This document shows positions 1 to 5,323 of a DNA stretch of 7,013 nucleotides, piece after piece. The stretch lies in NCBI GenBank assembly GCA_946886425.1, contig CAMPIP010000124.1:1-7013 (forward strand). The letters run 5' to 3'. The stretch comes from an uncultured Actinomycetes bacterium (GTDB lineage Bacteria > Actinomycetota > Thermoleophilia > Solirubrobacterales > 70-9). The position numbers and the translations under genes are program-made. The notes under the pieces were generated by a model. That model saw only the letters and a program-made list of their open reading frames with translations, did not search any database and was not told the origin of the DNA. Each line of letters starts with the position of its first letter. Within the stretch, counting starts at the first letter, position 1.

Positions 1-480
1 CGGGCCGGTGGTCGCCGTGAACAGCAGACCGCCGGTCAGCGAGCCGATCGCTCCGGCGGCGACCGCCTCGCGAGCGGCGCGGTGCAGCGCCATGTAGCGC
101 TCGTTGCGGACCACTTCGACCACGGTCGGGGCGCTCTCGGCGAGCGCGCGCAGCGCCGCCGTGTCCTCGAGCGTGTGGGCGATCGGCTTCTCGACCAGCA
201 CGTGCTTGCCGGCCGCCACCGCCCGCTCGGCCAGCTCGCGGTGGGTATCGGGCGGAGTGCAGATCGTGACGATGTCCACCGCCTCGTCCTCGAGCAGAGC
301 GTCGACCGAGGCGAACGCGCGGGCGCCGGCGTAAGCCGAGGCGATCGCGGCGGCGGCATCGGGGCGGCGGCTGGCGATCCCGACCAGCTCGACCCCCTCG
401 CAGGCCGCCCAGGCCGGGGCGTGCAGCTCGCGCGCCGCCGCCCCCGCGCCGACGATCGCGGCGCCGAGCACCGCGCTCAC
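1..480 (-). CDS. Gfo/Idh/MocA-family NAD(P)-dependent oxidoreductase, N-terminal part (cut by window edge)
   Basis: I translated this frame by hand from the GTG at 480-478; it stays open for 160 codons to the left edge, so the C-terminal half is missing. Residues 7-16 read AAIVGAGAAA, the glycine-rich NAD(P)-binding turn of a Rossmann fold. Residues 71-80 (IVTICTPPDT) and the EKPI at 97-100 are the standard signatures of the Gfo/Idh/MocA family; the lysine of EKP is a family active-site residue. Members oxidise or reduce hydroxyl groups on sugars, inositols and related polyols in the cytoplasm. The substrate cannot be told because the substrate domain lies mostly outside. The start codon overlaps the stop of the upstream ureohydrolase as GTGA, and GGTGGAG sits at 495-489, 8 bases before the GTG, so the two genes are probably cotranscribed and translationally coupled. 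Family assignment is firm; substrate is unknown. Confidence 0.93.
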   Translation of the reverse strand, partial: MSAVLGAAIVGAGAAARELHAPAWAACEGVELVGIASRRPDAAAAIASAYAGARAFASVDALLEDEAVDIVTICTPPDTHRELAERAVAAGKHVLVEKPIAHTLEDTAALRALAESAPTVVEVVRNERYMALHRAAREAVAAGAIGSLTGGLLFTATTGP

Positions 481-1487
481 GCCGGACGCTCCACCGGCTC
501 GCGCAGGAAGCGCTGCTCGATGAAGCCGAACAGGCCGTGCGCGGCGAGGATCTCGGTCTGGCCGGTCGGGTCGATCGGCGGCGCCACCTCGACCAGGTCG
601 ATCGCGACGATCTCGCGGTAGCGACCCAGCTCGCGCAGCAGCTCGAGGAACTCGGAGGAGAGCAGTCCCCCCGGCACCGGCGTGCAGCAGCCGGGCGCGC
701 AGGACGGATCGACCGAGTCGATGTCGATCGTCAGGTAGACCCCGTCGCAGTGCCGCAGCACCGAGGTCATCACCATCTCGGCGCAGGCGCGGGCGCCGAG
801 CTCGCGCGCCTCGGTGAGCGGCACCACGACGAAGCCCTGCTCGCGCTGGGCGGGCAGCTCGTTCTCCCCGACGAAGCCGCGCAGCCCGATCTGGCCGACC
901 GCCCGCGGGTCCAGGCCGGCGTGCTCGATCGAGCGCCGGATCGGGGTGCCGCTCCAGTGGCGCCCGAGCACCGCGTCCTCGTCGATGAGGTCGTTGTGGG
1001 CATCGATCTGGACGATGCCGATCGTCTCGCCGGGGTGGGCATCCGTGACCCCCTGGTAGGCGGGGAACATCACGTAGTGGTCGCCGCCGAGCATCAGCGG
1101 CATGGCCTTGGCGGCGATCGAGCCGGCGACGGTGCGGATCGCCGCCGCCGTCCTGCCGACGTCGGTCGGGACCACGGTGGCATCGCCGCAGTCGACGATC
1201 CGCATCCGCTCCGCGACCCGGTCGCCGCGGGGGGCGTAGCCGGCCATCGGCGTGCCCGCCGGGTTCCAGACTTCGGCGAACCACTGCGACTGCTCGCGGA
1301 TCCGCCGCGGTCCCAGCCGCGCCCCGGGGCGCAGCGTCGCGGTGCTGTCCCAGGGCACCCCGAATACGCCCAGGTCGGCGTCGGCGAGATCCCCCGGGCT
1401 GTCGGCGCGCGGCGCCTTGCCGAACGTCGCCAGATCGGCGTAGACGAACTCGAAGTAGTTCCCGGTTCCCTCCAGAGAACTGCCCAT
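477..1487 (-). CDS. Ureohydrolase (arginase/agmatinase/formimidoylglutamase superfamily)
   Basis: A 336-residue manganese-type metallohydrolase, about the usual agmatinase length. Members split a guanidino or formimidoyl group from their substrate, releasing urea or formamide. With Met at 1487 as residue 1, the family signatures are all present: GGDH at 134-137, DAHND at 162-166, and IDIDSVDPSCAPG at 254-266. The expected metal ligands are therefore H137, D162, H164, D166, D255 and D257; E300 in VEVAPP matches the conserved active-site Glu. Oddity: the HGT motif of E. coli agmatinase (DHGTMF) reads WSGTPI here at 178-183, so Ser179 stands where the active-site His is expected, in a loop 3 residues longer; His177 is two residues away. 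I chose ATG 1487 because GGAGGT at 1501-1496 precedes it by 8 bases; a GTG at 1508 is the alternative. Agmatine, guanidinobutyrate, another guanidino compound and N-formimidoyl-glutamate are all possible substrates. First gene of the minus-strand unit. Confidence 0.92.
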   Translation of the reverse strand: MGSSLEGTGNYFEFVYADLATFGKAPRADSPGDLADADLGVFGVPWDSTATLRPGARLGPRRIREQSQWFAEVWNPAGTPMAGYAPRGDRVAERMRIVDCGDATVVPTDVGRTAAAIRTVAGSIAAKAMPLMLGGDHYVMFPAYQGVTDAHPGETIGIVQIDAHNDLIDEDAVLGRHWSGTPIRRSIEHAGLDPRAVGQIGLRGFVGENELPAQREQGFVVVPLTEARELGARACAEMVMTSVLRHCDGVYLTIDIDSVDPSCAPGCCTPVPGGLLSSEFLELLRELGRYREIVAIDLVEVAPPIDPTGQTEILAAHGLFGFIEQRFLREPVERPA

Positions 1488-1495
1488 TAGGCCCG

Positions 1496-1501
1496 ACCTC
1501 C
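1496..1501 (-). promoter_or_regulatory. Ribosome binding site of the ureohydrolase gene
   Basis: On the minus strand GGAGGT is a near-perfect Shine-Dalgarno sequence, 8 bases before the ATG at 1487. It decides the start: the longer reading frame beginning at GTG 1508 would place this site inside the coding region. Confidence 0.75.
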
Positions 1502-1537
1502 GTTCCACTCTGGACTAAACATCTACTGTCCCGGGCG

Positions 1538-1566
1538 ACCCTAGCCGCCTGATTTCCCAAAGTCAA
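1538..1566 (-). promoter_or_regulatory. Candidate sigma70-type promoter for the minus-strand ureohydrolase-dehydrogenase unit
   Basis: Read on the minus strand, TTGACT (1566-1561) is followed after exactly 17 bases by TAGGGT (1543-1538). This fits an actinobacterial -35/-10 pair of the TTGACN and TANNNT type. Transcription would begin near 1531, leaving a leader of roughly 45 bases that contains the Shine-Dalgarno site. The -35 overlaps the left arm of the inverted repeat at 1562-1583. Inferred from sequence only. Confidence 0.5.
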
Positions 1567-1583
1567 AGGGTCCCTCCCTTGAC
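1562..1583. repeat. Inverted repeat overlapping both divergent -35 elements (operator candidate)
   Basis: GTCAAAGGG (1562-1570) faces CCCTTGAC (1576-1583) across the 5-base centre TCCCT. The arms pair over 8 bases with one extra A in the left arm. The left arm covers most of the minus-strand -35 (TTGACT, 1566-1561) and the right arm covers most of the plus-strand -35 (TTGACA, 1579-1584). A protein bound here could block both promoters. Part of the symmetry is automatic, because two back-to-back -35 hexamers are complementary to each other; the GGG/CCC extension is not explained that way. Confidence 0.45.
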
Positions 1584-1588
1584 AAGGG
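1576..1588. repeat. Perfect inverted repeat over the plus-strand -35 (operator candidate)
   Basis: CCCTT-GAC-AAGGG is a perfect 5-base palindrome with a 3-base centre, placed directly on the TTGACA of the plus-strand promoter. It shares its left arm with the right arm of the larger repeat at 1562-1583, so the two could represent alternative or adjacent half-sites. No regulator family can be named from it. Confidence 0.4.
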
Positions 1589-1607
1589 TACCTACGGACG
1601 GTACAGA
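1579..1607 (+). promoter_or_regulatory. Candidate sigma70-type promoter for the TIM-barrel/creatininase operon
   Basis: A perfect -35 hexamer TTGACA (1579-1584) is followed after 17 bases by TACAGA (1602-1607), a weak match to TATAAT. Transcription would start near 1614, about 30 bases before the ATG at 1646. The -35 is convincing; the -10 is not, which would fit a promoter needing an activator. A better-looking TAGGCT at 1608-1613 is 23 bases from the -35, too far to pair with it. Confidence 0.45.
1588..1604. repeat. GTACC-N7-GGTAC inverted repeat between -35 and -10 (operator candidate)
   Basis: GTACC (1588-1592) and GGTAC (1600-1604) form a perfect 5-base inverted repeat with a 7-base centre. 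It fills the spacer of the plus-strand promoter and reaches into the proposed -10, a typical position for a repressor site. Arms of 5 bases can occur by chance, so support is only positional. Confidence 0.35.
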
Positions 1608-1630
1608 TAGGCTCACCTTGGAACTTACCG

Positions 1631-1636
1631 GGAGAG
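1631..1636 (+). promoter_or_regulatory. Ribosome binding site of TIM-barrel gene A
   Basis: GGAGAG lies 9 bases before the ATG at 1646 and supports that start. No other in-frame start with a comparable site is seen just upstream. Confidence 0.6.
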
Positions 1637-1645
1637 ATTCAGGCG

Positions 1646-2617
1646 ATGCTTAAGCTCGGCCTTTTCAGCGCCTACTACGAGGACATGAGCCTCGAGGAGT
1701 GCTGCGAGTTCGCCGCCGGCCTCGGCTACGAGGCGGTCGAGCTGGCCTGCTGGCACGACTCGGCCCACCTCGACGCCGAGCGCGCCGTCGCCGACGCCGC
1801 CTACGCCCGTTCGGTGCGCGACACCGTCGCCCGCCACGGCCTCGAGATCGCCTGCGTCTCCAACCACCTCGACGGCCAGCTGGTGCTGGGCCCGCACGAC
1901 CGCTCCACGGATGGCTGGGCCCCGGTCTCCGGCGCCGAGGAGAAGATCGCCTTCGGCACCGAGCGCGCCAAGCTCGCGGCCCGCGCCGCCAACGCCCTGG
2001 AGGTCTCCTGCGTCGCCGGCTTCGTCGGCTCCCACGTGTGGGGCCACTGGTACAACCACGATCCGGAGATGGTCGCGCTCTACGAGGAGGGCTGGGACCT
2101 CTTCGCCGAGCGCTGGAACCCGATCCTCGACGTCTACCGGGAGCAGGGGGTCCGCTTCGCGCACGAGGTCCACCCGGTCGAGATCGCCTACAACATCGAG
2201 ACCGCGGTCCGGGCCCTGGAGGCGCTCGACCGCCGGCCCGAGTTCGGCTTCAACTTCGATCCCAGCCACTTCGTCTGGCAGTCGATCGACCCGAGCCTGT
2301 TCGCGATCGAGCTGGGCGAGCGGATCTTCCACGTGCACGCCAAGGACACCGAGCTGGTGGCGCGCAACCTGGCCCGTTCCGGGGTCCTCTGCGGCGGCCC
2401 CTGGGACCGGCTCGACCGCGGCGTGCGCTTTCGCTGCCCCGGTTGGGGCGAGGTCGACTGGCGCCGGCTGATCACCGCGCTGGTGGAGGTGGGCTACGAC
2501 GGCGCCCTCTCCTACGAGCACGAGGACCCGATTCTTTCCCCCCGCGACGGCGCCGAGAAGTGCATCCGCTACCTCGAGCCGTTGCTGATCAAGCGACCCC
2601 TGGACGACGACCAATAG
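1646..2617 (+). CDS. Sugar phosphate isomerase/epimerase-type TIM-barrel protein (A)
   Basis: A 323-residue protein of the xylose-isomerase-like TIM-barrel superfamily (COG1082 type), which interconverts keto- or aldo-sugars, or their derivatives, using a divalent metal. The expected metal ligands are visible: E174 in AHEVHP, D205 and H208 in FDPSHF, H231 in VHAKD, and E291 in YEHEDP. GWGEVDW at 266-272 and GYDGALSYEHED at 283-294 are the usual final barrel strands. Compared with B and C it has a longer stretch between barrel parts (residues 235-265, with GPWDRLDRG), which I associate with a subfamily often found in sugar catabolic clusters next to Gfo/Idh dehydrogenases. It is the first gene of the operon behind the divergent promoter. 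No signal peptide is seen, so it is cytoplasmic. An inosose dehydratase/isomerase-like role (IolE/IolI-related) or a 3-keto-sugar enzyme are alternatives. Fold is certain, substrate unknown. Confidence 0.92.
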   Translation: MLKLGLFSAYYEDMSLEECCEFAAGLGYEAVELACWHDSAHLDAERAVADAAYARSVRDTVARHGLEIACVSNHLDGQLVLGPHDRSTDGWAPVSGAEEKIAFGTERAKLAARAANALEVSCVAGFVGSHVWGHWYNHDPEMVALYEEGWDLFAERWNPILDVYREQGVRFAHEVHPVEIAYNIETAVRALEALDRRPEFGFNFDPSHFVWQSIDPSLFAIELGERIFHVHAKDTELVARNLARSGVLCGGPWDRLDRGVRFRCPGWGEVDWRRLITALVEVGYDGALSYEHEDPILSPRDGAEKCIRYLEPLLIKRPLDDDQ

Positions 2618-2620
2618 GAG
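2616..2620 (+). promoter_or_regulatory. Ribosome binding site of TIM-barrel gene B, overlapping the stop of gene A
   Basis: AGGAG overlaps the TAG stop (2615-2617) of the preceding gene and lies 5 bases before the ATG at 2626. This arrangement favours coupled translation of A and B. A GTG at 2620-2622 in the same frame would begin within the AGGAG itself, so the ATG is preferred. Confidence 0.65.
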
Positions 2621-2625
2621 TGACG

Positions 2626-3519
2626 ATGCACCTGTCAATGCACAACTGGATGCGGGCCGAGCCGCTGGAGGTCACCGTCCGGCGCCTCGCCCGCTACGGA
2701 TACGAGAGCATCGAGATCAGCGGCGAGCCCGACCAGTACGACACCGCCGAGGTCTCGCGCATCCTCAAGGAGAACCGGATCCGCTGCTGGGGAGCGGTGA
2801 CCCTGATGCTCGACGGCCGCAGCCTGGTCGCCGGCGAGGAGTCGGCCCGCGAGGAGTCGGTGCGGTACGTGAAGGACTGCGTGACGATGGTCAAGGAGCT
2901 CGACGGCCACGAGATGACGATCGTCCCCGGCGAGGTCGGCGTCGTCGTCCCCGCCAGCACCCCCGAGGTCGAGTGGGGCTGGGCGGTCGAAGGCATGAAG
3001 GAGATCTACGACCATGCCCAGCAAGCCGGCGTGCGGCTCGCGGTCGAGCCGCTCAACCGCTTCGAGACCTACTTCGTCAGCCGCGCCGACCAGGCGCTGG
3101 CGCTGGCCGAGGCGACCGGTCCCGAGTGCGGCGTCTGCCTCGACGCGTTCCACCTCAACATCGAGGACGCCGATCCGTTCCAGGCGATCCTCGACGTCGG
3201 CGACCGGCTCGTCGACTTCCACGTCGCCGACACCAACCGGCTCGCCTGCGGGATGGGTCACTGGGACTGGGCGCGGGTGGTCGAGACCCTGAAGCAGGCC
3301 GGCTACGACGGCGCCCTGACCGTCGAGTTCGTGGCCCCGATCGACCGCACCCCGGCCAACCCGTTCCCGGACGCGCTGGAGACCGAACCGGTCGACATCA
3401 GCGAGGAGCAGCGCAAGTTCATCGAGGACCACGGCTCCGACCTGCTCAGCGAGGCCTTCTACGACAGCCTCGTCGCGAAGACCGCCGAGACCATCCTGCC
3501 CCTGATCGGCCGCTCCTGA
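2626..3519 (+). CDS. TIM-barrel sugar epimerase (B), D-tagatose/D-psicose 3-epimerase-like
   Basis: A 297-residue xylose-isomerase-like TIM barrel. The run EPLNRFETYF (141-150), CLDAFHLNIE (171-180), DFHVADTNR (197-205) and GYDGALTVEFV (226-236) is characteristic of ketose 3-epimerases and hydroxypyruvate-isomerase-like relatives. Expected metal ligands are E141, D173, H199 and E234, with H176 nearby; E141 and E234 are the pair that shuttles the proton in such epimerases. GMGHWDW at 209-215 corresponds to the GxGxxDW segment of that group. An acidic stretch at about 240-285 lies between the last barrel strand and the C-terminal helix. The gene starts 8 bases after A, and its TGA overlaps by one base the ATG of the creatininase-family gene, so all three should be made together. 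Likely role: epimerising a keto-sugar or keto-sugar acid in the pathway, comparable to IolO-type epimerases. The actual substrate is inferred, not shown. Confidence 0.92.
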   Translation: MHLSMHNWMRAEPLEVTVRRLARYGYESIEISGEPDQYDTAEVSRILKENRIRCWGAVTLMLDGRSLVAGEESAREESVRYVKDCVTMVKELDGHEMTIVPGEVGVVVPASTPEVEWGWAVEGMKEIYDHAQQAGVRLAVEPLNRFETYFVSRADQALALAEATGPECGVCLDAFHLNIEDADPFQAILDVGDRLVDFHVADTNRLACGMGHWDWARVVETLKQAGYDGALTVEFVAPIDRTPANPFPDALETEPVDISEEQRKFIEDHGSDLLSEAFYDSLVAKTAETILPLIGRS

Positions 3520-4394
3520 TGGCGGCCGATCCGACCGCGGGCTTCCCCTCGCACGACCTCGCCGACCTGACGTTCGTCGAGATCGAGAGCTACCTCGGCG
3601 CCCGCGACCTGATCCTGGTCCCGATCGCCAGCACCGAGCAGCATGGACCGCACCTGCCGCTCTCGACCGACACGATCACGGCGACCGAGATCGCCAGCCG
3701 CGTCGCCGAGCAAGCCGGGGTCCTGCGCACGCCCACCGTGTGGACGGGGTACTCGCCCCAGCACATGCACGAGCCGGGGCGCGGGCGCGGCACGATCACG
3801 CTGCGCAGCTCGACCTTCCTGGCGCTGATCGAGGACGTCGGCCGGAGCCTGATCCACCACGGGTTCAACCGCCTGGTCTTCATCAACGGCCACGGCTCCA
3901 ACGTCAAAGTGCTGGACCCGGTGCTGCGCGAGCTGCGCTACTCCACCGGCGCCCTGGTGGCGCTGGTCAAGCCGTACGCCGAGCGCTACATGGGCCTGGT
4001 CGACGACCTGATGGAGAACCCGCCCGAGGAGACGCCGGGCTGGCACGCCAGCGAGCTGGAGACCTCCCAGGACCTGGCCTCCCGGCCCGACCTCGTGCAC
4101 ATGGACCGCGCCGCCGACACCCGAGCCCACATCCCCGAGTTCCTGCCCGAGGCCTTCCGCAAGCAGGACGGCGCCCCCGACGTCGAGTTCGAGGGCTACA
4201 CCTATTTCACGTTCCCGATGGACCATCACGAGTTCGTCGAGAGCGGCGTGATCGGCAACCCCCTCCGCGCCAGCGCGGAGAAGGGAGAGGAGGCGCTGCG
4301 GCGCTACTCCGACCACGTCGCCCGGGGCGTGACGGAACTGCTCTCGGTTCCCGTCGACGTGCACGCCCGAGAGTTCGTCAACCGCGCTCTCTGA
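3519..4394 (+). CDS. Creatininase-family metal-dependent hydrolase
   Basis: A 291-residue cytoplasmic protein of the creatininase family (PF02633 type). The family signatures are all seen: ASTEQHGPHLPLSTD at 37-51, FINGHGSN at 121-128 and WHASELETS at 175-183. Expected metal ligands are E40, H42, D51, H125 and E179. The family includes creatinine amidohydrolase, the mycofactocin peptidase MftE, a pyrimidine-type amide hydrolase, and IolN, which opens the ring of 3-dehydro-scyllo-inosose in the Thermotoga-type inositol route. Beside a sugar dehydrogenase and epimerases, an IolN-like ring-opening job on a cyclic diketone or lactam is more plausible than creatinine breakdown, but this is inference. 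No mycofactocin genes are in view. No Shine-Dalgarno is seen; the start ATG shares its A with the preceding TGA (TGATG), so expression probably depends on termination and re-initiation. The family call is firm; function is tentative. Confidence 0.93.
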   Translation: MAADPTAGFPSHDLADLTFVEIESYLGARDLILVPIASTEQHGPHLPLSTDTITATEIASRVAEQAGVLRTPTVWTGYSPQHMHEPGRGRGTITLRSSTFLALIEDVGRSLIHHGFNRLVFINGHGSNVKVLDPVLRELRYSTGALVALVKPYAERYMGLVDDLMENPPEETPGWHASELETSQDLASRPDLVHMDRAADTRAHIPEFLPEAFRKQDGAPDVEFEGYTYFTFPMDHHEFVESGVIGNPLRASAEKGEEALRRYSDHVARGVTELLSVPVDVHAREFVNRAL

Positions 4395-4410
4395 GCGCCG
4401 CCCAGCAGCA

Positions 4411-4416
4411 AGGAGA
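4411..4416 (+). promoter_or_regulatory. Ribosome binding site of TIM-barrel gene C
   Basis: AGGAGA in the 26-base gap after the creatininase-family gene lies 4 bases before the ATG at 4421. It gives this gene its own ribosome entry, unlike its directly overlapping neighbours. Confidence 0.65.
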
Positions 4417-4420
4417 AACC

Positions 4421-5323
4421 ATGCCGAAGTTCGCGATGGGGATTTGGACGTTCATCTTCCCCCCTTATGAAGACAAGCCCGAGAGCGAGGACTCGGTCCT
4501 CGACCGCGCCGCCTCGCTCGGCTTCGACGGCGTCGAGGTCGCCTGGTACCCACCCCACACCACCGTCGCCGAGCTCGCCACCGCCGAGCAGCAGGCCGCC
4601 TACCGCGAGAAGTTCAGCAGTCGCAACCTCGGCCTGGCCGGGCTGGTCGCCAACTTCGACGGCGTCGACAGCATCGTCGCCAACGACGACAACGCCGCCT
4701 ACCTGGCGGCGCTCGAGCGGCAGCTCGACCTCGCCAAGGCGGTCGGGATCGACCTCCTGCGGCTCGACATCACCGACGAGCCGGAGGTGATGGAGGGGCT
4801 CGACTACGACACCGCCTACGGGCGCGTCGTCGAGACCTGGCGCGCCGCCGCCCGGATGGCCGGCGACCGCGGCCTCCGCGTCGGCTGGGAGTTCGAGCCC
4901 GGCACGCCGTTCAACCGCGCCAGCGAGGTGCTGCGGATCGCCGGCGACGTCACCGACCCGGCCTTCGGGATCATCTACGACACCACCCAGGCCCACAACG
5001 TCTGCCTCGGCAAGAACCAGCTCGGCGAGCCCGAGGTCTTCGAGGGCGGCCAGGTCGAGCTGCTGCGCCGGCTCGCGGGCCGGATCAACCACGTTCACCT
5101 GATCGACTCCAACGGCTCCCTCTTCGAGGACCGTTTCAGCCGCCACATCCCCTTCGGCGAGGGGGACATCGAGTGGAGCGAGGTGATGCCGGCGCTCGTC
5201 GCCGCCAGCTCCGCGGCCGACGACTGGTGGACGATCGACGTCGCCTGGCTCGAGGACTCCTGGGACGTCTTCGAAGCCGGACTCCCGTTCGTGCGCGATC
5301 TCGCCACGCGCTACGCGCGTTGA
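4421..5323 (+). CDS. Sugar phosphate isomerase/epimerase-type TIM-barrel protein (C)
   Basis: A 300-residue xylose-isomerase-like TIM barrel, the third in this operon. It opens with MGIWTFIFPPYED and FDGVEVAWYPP (35-45), followed by GIDLLRLDIT at 109-118. Likely metal-site residues are E157 in GWEFEP, D187 in IYDTTQAHN with H192, and H224 or H226 in INHVHLIDS. The segment HIPFGEGDIEW (242-252) precedes the last strand. In that strand the residue where barrels A and B have Glu is D273 (WWTIDVAW), so the metal or proton-transfer site may differ. Overall similarity to A and B is low outside these motifs, so it is not a recent duplicate. It is probably an isomerase, epimerase or dehydratase acting on another intermediate of the same pathway. 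Its stop overlaps the TTG start of the transporter gene. Substrate unknown. Confidence 0.9.
   Translation: MPKFAMGIWTFIFPPYEDKPESEDSVLDRAASLGFDGVEVAWYPPHTTVAELATAEQQAAYREKFSSRNLGLAGLVANFDGVDSIVANDDNAAYLAALERQLDLAKAVGIDLLRLDITDEPEVMEGLDYDTAYGRVVETWRAAARMAGDRGLRVGWEFEPGTPFNRASEVLRIAGDVTDPAFGIIYDTTQAHNVCLGKNQLGEPEVFEGGQVELLRRLAGRINHVHLIDSNGSLFEDRFSRHIPFGEGDIEWSEVMPALVAASSAADDWWTIDVAWLEDSWDVFEAGLPFVRDLATRYAR

Noticed and set aside
537..1490. Long plus-strand open frame opposite the ureohydrolase gene
   Set aside because: Its translation is Arg/Asp/Gly/His/Ala-rich without any family motif, typical of antisense frames in GC-rich DNA; the minus strand has the full ureohydrolase motif set.
1488..1508. 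Longer start (GTG at 1508) for the ureohydrolase
   Set aside because: The strong GGAGGT lies between the GTG and the ATG, 8 bases before the ATG at 1487, and the extra residues add no conserved feature.
1504..1514. TCCA-CTC-TGGA small inverted repeat near the ureohydrolase start
   Set aside because: Arms are only 4 bases and it lies in the leader without matching a promoter element; chance is the simplest explanation.
1608..1613. TAGGCT as the -10 of the plus-strand promoter
   Set aside because: It is a good actinobacterial -10 by itself, but lies 23 bases from TTGACA, with no acceptable -35 at 17-18 bases.
1699..2625. Possible 606-residue fusion protein formed by extending TIM barrel B upstream
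   Set aside because: The extension is an Arg/Pro/Gly-rich shadow of TIM barrel A; the ATG at 2626 with AGGAG at 2616-2620 begins the recognisable domain.
2973..3518. Upstream extension of the creatininase-family frame
   Set aside because: Low-complexity Arg-rich shadow of TIM barrel B; the family domain begins after the ATG at 3519.
3740..4420. Upstream extension of the TIM barrel C frame
   Set aside because: Shadow of the creatininase-family gene; ATG 4421 has a clear Shine-Dalgarno and starts the barrel.
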